From Saprospirales bacterium (GTDB lineage: Bacteria > Bacteroidota > Bacteroidia > Chitinophagales > JADIYW01), in the NCBI GenBank assembly GCA_016711605.1, contig JADJSS010000006.1, positions 1 through 12,958 of the forward strand: 12,958 nucleotides of DNA, read 5' to 3'. The position numbers were made by a program, and so were the translations under genes. Shown one piece after another: positions 1 through 8,699 of this stretch (positions are counted from its first letter, which is position 1; each line of letters starts with the position of its first letter). The notes below the pieces were generated by a model, which saw only the letters and a program-made list of their open reading frames with translations, ran no database searches and had not been told where the DNA came from.

Positions 1-1
1 T

Positions 2-949
2 TTATTTCAAATTTTTCTGCAAGGTTTTTGCGCGCTGATCTTCGCCATCGTGGCTCCAACCTGGCGATTGGAAAATGTAATTTAGTTTGTCTTTAAATGT
101 TGGAGCGCGTTTTACATCGTTCCAAATATTAATCACTTCATGAAATGTAATTTTTAATAAATTATTGGTGTGGATATTGGTCGTGATTCCGTAAACAGGA
201 AATTTCTCTTCATCTTCATCTTTAAATGTTCCAAATAATCGGTCCCAAATAATAAAAATACCAGCATAGTTTTTATCTAAATATTTTATTTCGCTGGAAT
301 GATGAACGCGATGATGTGCCGGTGAATTAAAAATAAATTCGTACCATTTTGGCAATCGTTTAATCGCTTCTGTATGTGGTAAAAATTGATAAATTAAATT
401 AAACTGGTACATCGTTAAAATCATCAATGGATGAAAACCTAAAATTGCCATTGGAATATAAAACGCATCTTTGAATAAAAGTTCTAACCAACTTTGTCGC
501 AACGCAGTAGAATAATGCATATATTCTGATGAGTGATGATTAACATGTGCTGCCCAAAATAATCTGATTTCATGTGCAAACCGATGATACCAATAGAAAA
601 TAAAATCCTGTAAAACAAAACCGATGATCCAAACATACCAATGGTTTTTGTGCCATTGCCAAGAACCAAATTCTTGTATAGTTGAAGGACCTAGATTATC
701 AAAAATACGAAACTGATAGAACCAAAGCAGATATCCAATGGCGATGGCTTTGATTCCAATATCTAAAATAGCAGAACCAATTCCAAGCCCTAAACTGGAT
801 GCTGCATCTTTGTAAAATGTTTGTGTAACAAGATGCTTTTTTCGGTAGTGTAAAAAAAATTCTGCTAGAATAAATAATACAAAACCTGGAATAGCATATA
901 ATGCAGGATCGTTGAAATCAGCTGGATTGAAAAAAGAATATTTTTGCAT
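2..949 (-). CDS. Sterol desaturase / fatty acid hydroxylase family membrane protein
   Basis: Integral membrane non-heme di-iron oxygenase of the fatty-acid-hydroxylase superfamily, complete at 315 aa. The histidine clusters that bind the two irons are all visible: HRFAH (residues 122-126, HX3H), HVNHH (135-139, HX2HH) and HHRVHH (212-217). An isolated H192 lies in PHTEAI, and the family's C-terminal signature YLDKNYAGIFIIWDRLFGTF follows. Hydrophobic stretches at about 18-34, 57-78, 104-121 and 163-190 fit a membrane enzyme with cytoplasmic histidine boxes. The family hydroxylates or desaturates lipid chains or sterols. The motif spacing is closest to the alkylglycerol-monooxygenase-like/bacterial 'sterol desaturase' branch, so the substrate is open. 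The start ATG (947-949) has no Shine-Dalgarno site, as is usual in Bacteroidota. It is the last gene of the minus-strand group, 146 nt after the DUF3060 gene, and its stop lies at the very edge of the window. Confidence 0.9.
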   Translation of the reverse strand: MQKYSFFNPADFNDPALYAIPGFVLFILAEFFLHYRKKHLVTQTFYKDAASSLGLGIGSAILDIGIKAIAIGYLLWFYQFRIFDNLGPSTIQEFGSWQWHKNHWYVWIIGFVLQDFIFYWYHRFAHEIRLFWAAHVNHHSSEYMHYSTALRQSWLELLFKDAFYIPMAILGFHPLMILTMYQFNLIYQFLPHTEAIKRLPKWYEFIFNSPAHHRVHHSSEIKYLDKNYAGIFIIWDRLFGTFKDEDEEKFPVYGITTNIHTNNLLKITFHEVINIWNDVKRAPTFKDKLNYIFQSPGWSHDGEDQRAKTLQKNLK

Positions 950-1007
950 GGTTTTATTTCTTTTTAAAGATAATCATAAAAAATAATACATACATCTGCA
1001 TTTCATG

Positions 1008-1038
1008 CAAAGTGAGAAAACTATTAAATTAAAAGCAA
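1008..1038 (-). promoter_or_regulatory. Possible Bacteroidota-type promoter for the hydroxylase gene
   Basis: On the minus strand a TTG (complement of 1036-1038) is followed after 20 nt by TCACTTTG (complement of 1008-1015). This matches the Bacteroidota sigma consensus TTG-N17-23-TAnnTTTG with one mismatch (C for A). It would give a leader of roughly 50 nt before the ATG at 949. Pattern match only, in very AT-rich DNA. Confidence 0.3.
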
Positions 1039-1076
1039 TTGTAAAATAATCCGAGATATCTACCTTCATTCAATAT

Positions 1077-1089
1077 AACGGTTTCCGTT
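1077..1089. terminator. Short hairpin after the DUF3060 gene, weak terminator candidate
   Basis: AACGG (1077-1081), TTT, CCGTT (1085-1089) forms a 5-bp stem with a 3-nt loop, starting 7 nt after the stop of the DUF3060 gene. A T-run follows it on the plus strand but not on the minus strand, where transcription is expected, so it is not a canonical intrinsic terminator. Together with the promoter candidate it is all I see in the gap 950-1095. Confidence 0.2.
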
Positions 1090-1095
1090 TTTAGA

Positions 1096-1563
1096 TTATT
1101 TATCGTTTTTATTCAACGCTTGACCAGATTTTTTGCCAACATTATTGTAACCACCTTTATCTTTTATAATCGGTTTTCCATTAGTATTGCTTGATTTTTC
1201 CCAACTCACAAAATTTCCAGAACCTGTAATTTCAACAGCATCTAACGATTCCACTACGATATCGTTGTTTTTTCCAGTGATAAATAATTGGCGACAATTT
1301 CCAGTGATGGTTATTTTATTCTCGTTTCCATTAATTACAATGGCTTTTTCGGTTGCCTCAATTTCTAACGTTTCTTGGTTGCTACTATTAAAAATGAGTG
1401 CATCTGATGGTATAGTTGAAACAGCATTAGTTTCTACTGGTTTAACGATATTGGTTTTTGGTTTTGTTTTAGTAGTTGTTTTAGTTTTACTATTTGAGGT
1501 GCTTTGCGCAAAACTAAAAATTGCTATTGCAATGATTAATGATGTTAGAATTATTTTTTTCAT
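1096..1563 (-). CDS. Secreted DUF3060 domain protein
   Basis: Small exported protein of 155 aa. Residues 1-19 are a clear Sec signal peptide (MKK, then a hydrophobic core, ending FA|Q, a common Bacteroidota cleavage context). A low-complexity Thr/Lys linker (about 24-38) follows. Residues about 65-123 carry short repeated beta-strand motifs of the DUF3060 type: IVINGNENKITITGNC, LFITGKNNDIVVE, VEITGSGNFVSW. Each turn has an xGxxN step, which suggests a small beta-helix or beta-roll with one Cys (C90). The tail is polar. The biochemical role of DUF3060 is not known, and nothing here resembles a catalytic site. The start lies 51 nt downstream of the acylase stop on the same strand, so co-transcription is likely. 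The plus-strand ORF opposite it is a shadow. Confidence 0.8.
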   Translation of the reverse strand: MKKIILTSLIIAIAIFSFAQSTSNSKTKTTTKTKPKTNIVKPVETNAVSTIPSDALIFNSSNQETLEIEATEKAIVINGNENKITITGNCRQLFITGKNNDIVVESLDAVEITGSGNFVSWEKSSNTNGKPIIKDKGGYNNVGKKSGQALNKNDK

Positions 1564-1614
1564 TTTGATTTTTTTATTGAGAAATATTAGTGCATTTTTT
1601 ATGCCAAAATAAAC

Positions 1615-3984
1615 CTACATCTTTTTCAATTTCAAACTATGTTTTTTATGCTCTTCTACTTTTGATTTGGTAAAACACATTGGATAGCTTTTACCAGCAA
1701 ACCAATCTTTTAATTGATTTCTATAATATGGACTTGCCATGTTTGCGCTGTTTCCTAATGGCATCACCACGGTAGATTTATCAAAATCAGAGAAATCTAA
1801 AATTTGCCTATACGAAACAGAACTTAATTCACCACCAAAACTTTCCATGTGCATAATATAGGTTTGAAAAGGTGTATCGGTATCGCCACCAATCGGATAT
1901 GGTCCAATATCAAAGACTTTATCCATTGGTGGTTTTACTGAAAACGAATGTGGAAATACAATTGCATGCAAGTCGCCCCATTTCCATTTTGTAGTATTGG
2001 TTCCATAGTTTAATTTCAGCCAATCAATAGCAGCTTTGAAACCATCTTTCAATAATTTTTCTTTTCCGCCTGCTTTTTGCAACCAAAATGAACTTGGATT
2101 GTCTAAGATGCGCAATAAAATAGGAGTGTTGTGTCCAAGATAAGAATTTACAGGATCGAGTACACCGTGCGAACCTTTTCCCATTAATTCATCTATCAAT
2201 TGTTTATCGTTAATGCCAGCTTCAAACAATCTTTTTACAATCATTTTTTTGCTGACTTTATACAAGGAACTTTCAATTAAATCAGGTGATAAAATACCAT
2301 TCCATTTTAGTAATAAATCAACATAGTTTTGTAATTCTGCATTATCCATTTTTATGTTCTGGAAATGTCTGGTAAATAATTTTGCTGGCGTACAATAAAA
2401 ATCCATTTGCATTTCAACAAAATCTTTTGGTTCCAGTTTTTCTTTTTTATTAATCATGTCATCCAATCGGTTGGCACGATAACCATTCATATAAATATCG
2501 CCTAAGAAATGCGGAAAATCATCTGGTTCAATTTTATGATTTGCTGTAATCACGTATCCTTTTTCTGGATTTAAAACATGAGGCATTTCGTCAAATGGAA
2601 CGAATGCCTTCCAATCATTTTCACCAGACCAACCTTCTTGCGGAACGGATGCTTGCTGTTTGGTTCGTACCGGAACTTTTCCAGAATTGTAATAACCAAT
2701 ATTTCCATCTACATCAGCATAAACAATATTTAAACCAGGTGCTGTAATATTTTCTACACCATTTACAAAATCATTCCAATGTTGTGCTTTGTTTAAAAGA
2801 AACCAACCATGAATAGATTTTCCTGATGTCAATGCCATTGAACTTAAAGATAATTTTTGGTTGGAATCACCAACAATATCTGATATAATAGTGCCATGAA
2901 TGGTTCGATATATTTTCTCGATGTGTGGCATTTTTTCATCTTTAATAAAAATCTTTTCTTCGATGATTTCTGTTTCTTTTAAATTGCCTTCATGCATGTA
3001 AGTTGTGCAATTTTCATCCGTAAATTTTTCTACAAATACATCTTCGATATCGGTAAATGCCAAGGTGATGCCCCAGCCAATTTTTTCATTATGGCCAATT
3101 TGCACCATTGGCAACGTTGGTGCTGAAACACCAGTTACATGCATTTCCGGACAATGCAAATGATTCATGTACCAAATATTTGGATTCCGCAATGCTAAGT
3201 GCGGATCGTTGCATAAATACGGTTTTCCAGTTTTAGATTTTGCGCCAGAAACTGTCCATGCATTGCTGCCATTCATGCTTGGCATGTATGGACCTTTCAA
3301 AGCATTAAATTTTCCTGCAATATCTAAGAAATTAAATTCAATGCCTTTCGGTAAGGTAACAGGATTTTCTTTCGGATAAGTATTATCTAATTCTGCAGCT
3401 GCTTCTGCGCCAACTGCTGCAATTAATTTTGCTTTGATAATTTCATCGTACCAACCCCAAGATAAAATAGAAATTAATAATCTACTAAAAGAAACCACAT
3501 CCATTGGTTCCCAAAGTTCCGGTGTGTGTTTTATTAATTTGAATTCTATTGGTAATTGAAATTCACTACAATTGATATAAGCATTAATGCCATTGCAATA
3601 AGATATGATTAATTGATGTTCTTCTTCACCAAATAAATCCCAGTCTTGTTTGGCAATGCGTTCAAAACCTAATGTACGAGCAGCTTTATCGGTATCTAAT
3701 GCATCTTTACCTAAAAATTCGCTGAGTCGACCGCGTGCTGCTCTACGGTTGACTTCCATTTGCCATAATCTATCTTGTGCATGTACAAAACCTTGTCCAA
3801 AAATAACATCATTTATATTTTGCGCATAGATATGTGCCACACCAAACTCATCGCGAATAACTTCAATTTCGTCAACTATATTTTTTACAAAAATGGAGCC
3901 GTCTAATTTTGGTAATCGAGCGCGACTCATTTCTTTGATGATTGGCTTTAAAACCACTCCACCAATATTATTTAGAATTGACAT
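1615..3984 (-). CDS. Penicillin acylase family protein (Ntn hydrolase)
   Basis: 789 aa, uninterrupted and of normal family length. Penicillin-acylase-family enzymes are made as a precursor that cuts itself into alpha and beta chains; the new N-terminal Ser of the beta chain is the nucleophile for amide hydrolysis of acylated substrates (beta-lactam side chains, N-acyl homoserine lactones, other N-acyl compounds). Seen here: the alpha-chain signature DEFGVAHIYA (45-54), FGQGFVHAQDRLWQME (62-77) and RAARGRLSEFLG (81-92); the autoprocessing site GSNAW with candidate nucleophile Ser240; CNDPHL shortly after; QIGHNEKIGWGIT; and TANHKI, whose Asn is the likely oxyanion residue. The N-terminus shows no convincing signal peptide, although many relatives are periplasmic, so it may be cytoplasmic or start differently. 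The physiological substrate cannot be read from sequence; acyl-homoserine lactone or N-acyl lipid/peptide turnover are only possibilities. The gap 3985-4076 on its upstream side holds no clear promoter. Confidence 0.92.
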   Translation of the reverse strand: MSILNNIGGVVLKPIIKEMSRARLPKLDGSIFVKNIVDEIEVIRDEFGVAHIYAQNINDVIFGQGFVHAQDRLWQMEVNRRAARGRLSEFLGKDALDTDKAARTLGFERIAKQDWDLFGEEEHQLIISYCNGINAYINCSEFQLPIEFKLIKHTPELWEPMDVVSFSRLLISILSWGWYDEIIKAKLIAAVGAEAAAELDNTYPKENPVTLPKGIEFNFLDIAGKFNALKGPYMPSMNGSNAWTVSGAKSKTGKPYLCNDPHLALRNPNIWYMNHLHCPEMHVTGVSAPTLPMVQIGHNEKIGWGITLAFTDIEDVFVEKFTDENCTTYMHEGNLKETEIIEEKIFIKDEKMPHIEKIYRTIHGTIISDIVGDSNQKLSLSSMALTSGKSIHGWFLLNKAQHWNDFVNGVENITAPGLNIVYADVDGNIGYYNSGKVPVRTKQQASVPQEGWSGENDWKAFVPFDEMPHVLNPEKGYVITANHKIEPDDFPHFLGDIYMNGYRANRLDDMINKKEKLEPKDFVEMQMDFYCTPAKLFTRHFQNIKMDNAELQNYVDLLLKWNGILSPDLIESSLYKVSKKMIVKRLFEAGINDKQLIDELMGKGSHGVLDPVNSYLGHNTPILLRILDNPSSFWLQKAGGKEKLLKDGFKAAIDWLKLNYGTNTTKWKWGDLHAIVFPHSFSVKPPMDKVFDIGPYPIGGDTDTPFQTYIMHMESFGGELSSVSYRQILDFSDFDKSTVVMPLGNSANMASPYYRNQLKDWFAGKSYPMCFTKSKVEEHKKHSLKLKKM

Positions 3985-4076
3985 AGTCTGTTTTTATTTT
4001 GGCTTTAAATATAACTATAAATGGTGAGATGTAGCCACTTTAAAAATTGTCAAAATGAAATTGATTTAGATATAAA

Positions 4077-6134
4077 TTAAGTAGTCAATTCCTTCAACTC
4101 ATTTGCGGCATCTTGCAACGTAACTTTTGGTTCGTAGTTGAATTCTCGTTTGGCTTTGTCGATGTTTCCAGCAATGTCATAATCGAATTTTCCTGCTGCG
4201 TGAATAGTTGGATGCAAGTAGTTGAATTTTCCTAAAATAGTATCGAGCAATTCAAAACATCTGCAGAAAATTTTTGGAATATAAAGTGGTTTGTAGCTAA
4301 CGTTTAAAGCTATTGCAATAGCTTTATAAATATCATCTACCGTTGGATGTGGCTGGTCGTTTCCAATCCAGTACCAATTGCCAAACGTTGCAGTATTTTT
4401 TCAACTTTAAGAAATGCATCAATAATATTATCGATATGAGAAATGCTGCGTAGGTTTTTTCCATTGCCAAAAACAAGTTGTCGAGGCCAATAAAACATAT
4501 TCACGAACGTTAATTGGCGCGCTGGTGCAAATGGTCCAAAAAACCAAAAACCACGCAACGAAGTGCCATCAATTTTTCCTTCAGATGTTTTATCTAAGAT
4601 GTATTTTTCTGCTAAATACTTGCTTTTTCCATAATTTTTATATGGCGTTGCTTTTGTATTTTCATCGAATATTTTTTGCTCTTTTGTTCCGTAACCACAA
4701 GTAGAATCGGTTGACATAAATACAATTCTTCGAATATTATTTTCGATGCATGCATCTACTAAATTCTTTGTTCCATCAAAATTTACTTTGTATAAAATAT
4801 CAATATTTTTTGGATAGATAGCACCAGCTAAATGAAAAACAGTGCTTACATTTTTTACGGCTTCGCGCACTTGTTGCATGTTGGTGATGTCTGCATAAAC
4901 TATTTCATAATTTGCAGGCAAATTCAATAAACCTTTAAAACGTGGCTCTAATAAGATGCGTACTTTTCTGCTGCTTTGATGGTTTCCAAAACGATCACCG
5001 TTGATTAAAATATCAATCATTCGATTGCCAAGCCAACCTGGAACGCCTGTAATTAAAAGGGTTTCGGCGTTGTTGTCATTAAATTGCTTTGCATCGCTTA
5101 CAACTACGGTTTCATTACTTTTTGTTTGCTTTCCTAAATTTTGAACACCTAAAATTTTTCGGTTTGCATCTTGAATAGCATGTTGCAAAATTTCATCTGC
5201 TGGTTTTGTTTGATAACCAAGCTCGTTTTTTGCTTTAGAACAATCGTACCATGAAAAATTTCCAACGACACTGGTTACATATTCTGGACTGATTGGAAAT
5301 TCTTTTCCAAGTAGTTTAAATGCTTTTGATAAAATCCAAGATGCCAAATAAATAGCAAATTTTGGCATCTTTAAAAATGGCATTTTCTGACGGCTGTTGT
5401 CACGTAAAATTTTATAAAATTCTTTGAACGTAATATTTTCGCCACCTAAAATATAAGTTTCATTTGGTTTGCCTTTTTCATAAGCAGCCACATGGCCTTT
5501 TGCAATTTCTTCCACAGCAGCAATGCAAATTCCACCATCAAAATAAACAGGTGTTCCTTTTTCTAAATAGTCTTTTATTACTTTATGTGGTGGTGTTAAT
5601 TTTGGGTCACCAGCACCAATTGTCCAAACTGGATATACGACGCACATCGTAATTGTTTTCAGCAATAAAATGTTCAACAAATTGTTCTGCTAATAATTTT
5701 CCTTGTACATACGGACTTTCAGCAAAACCTGTTTTATCGTTTTCGTTTAACGGTTTATTGCTATCAACACTTCTTCCTATAACTACCACTGAGCTTGTAT
5801 AAATAACAGTTTTAACGTTAAAATCTAAACAAGCTTTTAACACAGTTTGCGTTAATTTATCCGAATTTTCAACCACGCGCGCTGCGTGTTGCATGGATGT
5901 GGTATTTTCGGCAGCCAAATGAAACAGACAATCAGCGTTTGTAATTACTGTTTTATAAGTATCAACATCAAATAAATTACAAATATGAATTTTTGCGCCT
6001 AGATTTTCTAACTCAATTACATTTACATTGATAGTGCGAACTAAAAGATGCACATCATAATTTTTCTGCAATAAAATTTTAGACACATTATATCCGATGT
6101 GACCAGCAGCGCCTGTTACGATAATTTTTTGCAT
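4077..6134 (-). CDS. Tandem two-domain NAD-dependent epimerase/dehydratase (extended SDR), two frameshifts
   Basis: One gene of about 685 codons broken by two one-base errors. Domain 1 (about 1-325) begins at ATG 6132-6134 with the Rossmann motif TGAAGHIG (7-14), then YTSS (112-115) and catalytic YVQGK (Y142, K146). After the first shift (5641-5645) it resumes with VYPVWTIGAGDPKLTP and YILGGEN, like HpnA/dihydroflavonol-reductase-type SDRs. Domain 2 has its own TGVPGWLG (about 362-369), FMSTDS and YGKSK (about Y501/K505), and resembles 3-beta-hydroxysteroid-dehydrogenase-type SDRs. The second shift is a T6 run at 4396-4401: one more base restores KNTATFGNWYWIGNDQPHP, and the reading runs to TAA at 4077-4079. 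Both domains keep cofactor and catalytic residues, so each could be an active oxidoreductase or epimerase on a sugar, sterol-like or polyketide-like substrate. The two halves read as separate ORFs only because of the shifts. It lies 92 nt before the acylase gene. Confidence 0.85.
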
Positions 6135-6143
6135 AAACGATTG

Positions 6144-6151
6144 CTAAGATA
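6144..6151 (-). promoter_or_regulatory. Weak -7-like element before the SDR gene
   Basis: The minus strand reads TATCTTAG, seven of eight positions of the TATCTTTG form of the Bacteroidota -7 box, 9 nt before the ATG at 6134. That is too close for an ordinary leader and no TTG -33 element is found at the right distance, so this is a weak candidate only. Confidence 0.15.
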
Positions 6152-6196
6152 CCTATTTTGTATAAAATGGAAATTATTAATTTGGTTATTAAAATG

Positions 6197-6204
6197 TATC
6201 TTTG
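6197..6204 (+). promoter_or_regulatory. Bacteroidota -7 box (TATCTTTG) before the acyltransferase cassette
   Basis: TATCTTTG is an exact fit to TAnnTTTG and ends 22 nt before the ATG at 6227. A -33 TTG at the usual 17-23 nt is missing; the nearest TTTG, at 6181-6184, leaves only 12 nt. If it is real, the transcript starts near 6210, which excludes the upstream TTG codon at 6158 as the start. This would be the promoter of the whole plus-strand cassette. Confidence 0.35.
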
Positions 6205-6226
6205 TAAAATTGATTTTTTACAGTTC

Positions 6227-7441
6227 ATGAAAGAGCAGAAACTAACATATTCGGTATCCTATTTTAAGCAATTTGACGGAGCAAGAGGTTTACTGGCATT
6301 TTCAATTTTTATATTGCATTTACATTTTACGTACATTAAAGTTCCAAGCACATTGGCTAATTTTACGTTGCATAGTTTTTTTGTTGCATCTGCATTTTTA
6401 ATTACAAAAATTTTATTGAAAGACAAACAAAAGTCACCAACTTTTAAAACTTTTTTTGTACAATTTTATGTAAAACGTATTCTGCGTATTTTTCCTGTTT
6501 ATTTTGGCTACATACTAATACTTATTTTAATTGCTGTATTTACTAAATTAACTTGGTATCATGACTTCGCATTTGTAATCACTGAGATAAAACGAAGCGG
6601 CTGGATGTTGTTTACGTTTACCTACAACTTCAAAGATTTAATAGCCATTTTTATAAACGATGGTGAACTGGCAACGTCTTCGTTGTTTGGACATTTATGG
6701 TCGATTTCATTAGAAGAACAATTTTATATTGTAATACCTTTTCTTATTTATTTTTTATCTGAAAAATCATTAAAACGCTTAGCGATGTTTATGATTTTTA
6801 TTTTTCCTATAATACGTATTCTTGGATATTATTATTTGCATCAAAAAACAGATAATTATTTATTACTTGGTTTTGCAATGATTCGTAATACGTTTTTTCA
6901 ATTTGACGCATTTTTTTATGGTATTTTAATTGCGTTATTGCCAAAGATAAATCTCAAAATTATAAGACGTTTTTTTTACACAACTATAGCGATGATTGTA
7001 GTACAAGAAATACTCAATTTAAGTATGATTCAGCATCAATTTGGAATTCCGTTTTACAAAATAATTTCTCAGTATGATATTTATGCACGTTGCGGTGCAT
7101 CTATGTATATTGATATTCTATTGAATGCAAGTTGCTTTTGTTTTCTTTATCTTGTGTTTAATACTGAAGCAGAGTTTCCTTTACTATTGAACGATAGATT
7201 AGTTGAATACGGAAAATTTTCATTTGGTTCCTATGTTTACCAGTATCTTTTTATTATGCCATGTTATTACTTGATTTATCAAAACTTAATAAAGATAATG
7301 CCAATAATTTTTGCAGAATTAATTACTGCATTTGTTTGTTTATCTACATTAATGTGGTTTTCTAAAATTAGTTATTATTCATTTGAAATGTACTTCTTAA
7401 AGAAAAAAGAAGTGCTTACAAAAAAGTTATTGTCCAATTAA
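6227..7441 (+). CDS. Acyltransferase 3 family membrane protein (OafA/YrhL-like), copy 1
   Basis: Multi-pass inner-membrane O-acyltransferase of 404 aa from the ATG at 6227. The frame is open from a TTG at 6158, but the -7 box at 6197-6204 and the family's usual N-terminus favour 6227. The family moves acetyl or other acyl groups onto sugars of LPS, exopolysaccharide, glycolipid or peptidoglycan. Seen: the RX10H motif (R20 ... H31 in ARGLLAFSIFILH), the KRILRIFPVYF segment (83-93) with its conserved basic pair, and HLWSISLEEQFYIVIP (156-171), the classic active-site-linked signature. Roughly ten hydrophobic segments run through the protein. There is no C-terminal SGNH domain, so it is the stand-alone type. 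It is intact, divergent from the SDR gene (92 nt between the starts), and followed after 48 nt by a paralogue of the same length. Confidence 0.9.
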   Translation: MKEQKLTYSVSYFKQFDGARGLLAFSIFILHLHFTYIKVPSTLANFTLHSFFVASAFLITKILLKDKQKSPTFKTFFVQFYVKRILRIFPVYFGYILILILIAVFTKLTWYHDFAFVITEIKRSGWMLFTFTYNFKDLIAIFINDGELATSSLFGHLWSISLEEQFYIVIPFLIYFLSEKSLKRLAMFMIFIFPIIRILGYYYLHQKTDNYLLLGFAMIRNTFFQFDAFFYGILIALLPKINLKIIRRFFYTTIAMIVVQEILNLSMIQHQFGIPFYKIISQYDIYARCGASMYIDILLNASCFCFLYLVFNTEAEFPLLLNDRLVEYGKFSFGSYVYQYLFIMPCYYLIYQNLIKIMPIIFAELITAFVCLSTLMWFSKISYYSFEMYFLKKKEVLTKKLLSN

Positions 7442-7489
7442 ATTACAATATAGTTTTTTATACTTATTTTTAAATAAAATAGATATACA

Positions 7490-8699
7490 ATGTCTGAGAA
7501 AAGAGTAGAAATAGACAGAAACAATCCGATGTATCACTTAGCTGGTTGGCGTGGTGTGGCATCTATCCTTATTTTTATCATTCATTATCGATTAAAGAAA
7601 TATAACATGCCAAGTGTGCTTGGCTACACAGGCACGCATTCGTTTTTTTTATTGTCCGCTTATTTTGTAAGCGTAGGTTTATTTAAAAAATTTGAAAATA
7701 AAGATATTAATGCTTGGCAAACTTTTAAGGATTTTATTGTAAAACAGATTCTGAAAATTATTCCTGTTTATTATTTGTACATTTTTATAATGCTGCTTAT
7801 TGGTGTTGTTTCTTTATTAGTAATGAAAAATGATTTAGGTATTTTAGCCGAATTTAAACGTTTTGGCATTGGCTTGTTTACTTATACTTTTAATTACAGA
7901 GAAATATATAATGTGTTTATCAATAAACACTACATACCAGAAACGATGATATTTCCACATCTTTGGTATATCTCTTTTGATTTACAATTATGCATTATTC
8001 TTTTTGTGTTTATTGCATTTATCAGAAACAGAGATTTGCTTTTAAAGTAGCTGTTGCAGGTGTTATCTTTATGATTATATTTCGTTTTATTGTTTGGCAT
8101 TATTTGATGAGTATTCCAGGCGATACCATCAGTAAAATATATATCATGGAGAAATTGCCACTCATGGAATTAGATACGGTGTTCTACGGAATTATTTTAT
8201 GTTTGTATGATTTTAAAAAATCGAAACTTTTATTTCCAGTACTTATTTTTGCTGCATTGCTCTGTTATGGCTGGGCATTTTATCGTGGTTATGTAATCAG
8301 TATTGAAGACCATATACCATTGCATGTTGCATTGCGTGAAGATATTTATGTGGCACCACATTTAGGCATGCAAGTCATAGATAGCACCATTGCTTTCTTC
8401 ATTTTATTCTGTTTGCATGCATTCTGAATTTTCCGCAAAAGTTCAAAATATTATTAAATCCTGTGTTGATGAAAATTGGAGGTCTATCATTAACGATGTA
8501 TATTTTCCAATTTATTTTCATATTGATAGGTTTGGTAATTGCTGGTGTGTTGCGCAAATTTTTGCCAGGAATATTGGCTGATGTAGTTGGTTTAATTTCA
8601 TTTTTAGTATTAGATTATTTTAGCGCAGGAATTATTTATACCGTTTATGAAAAGCCAATTCATAAAATTATTGATAAAAAATTGAAGAAAGATAAATAA
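7490..8699 (+). CDS. Acyltransferase 3 family membrane protein, copy 2 (divergent, two frameshifts)
   Basis: Paralogue of the preceding gene, about 403 codons once two shifts are corrected. The first frame (7490-8050, 186 aa) holds the RX10H motif (R21 ... H32), HSFFLLSAYF and KQILKIIPVYY. It stops at TAG 8048-8050 because one base is missing in the TTTTAAA at 8040-8046; adding an A gives LLLKVAVAG and the frame runs on to about 8427. A second shift between about 8395 and 8424 leads into ILNFPQKFKILLNP and the C-terminal helices, ending at TAA 8697-8699. Two family features have changed: KRILRIFP has become KQILKIIP, and HLWSISLEEQFY has become HLWYISFDLQLC (from residue 157), losing both acidic residues. 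It may be inactive, have a changed activity, or act as a partner of copy 1. Its stop overlaps the ATG of the next gene (TAATG), which suggests translational coupling. Confidence 0.8.

Noticed and set aside
1187..1612. Plus-strand ORF of 141 aa with hydrophobic stretches
   Set aside because: It lies opposite the DUF3060 gene, which has a signal peptide and a recognisable domain; the plus-strand product resembles nothing and is a shadow.
6158..6226. Upstream TTG start adding 23 residues to acyltransferase copy 1
   Set aside because: The extra residues are not family-like, and an exact -7 box (6197-6204) sits inside this stretch.
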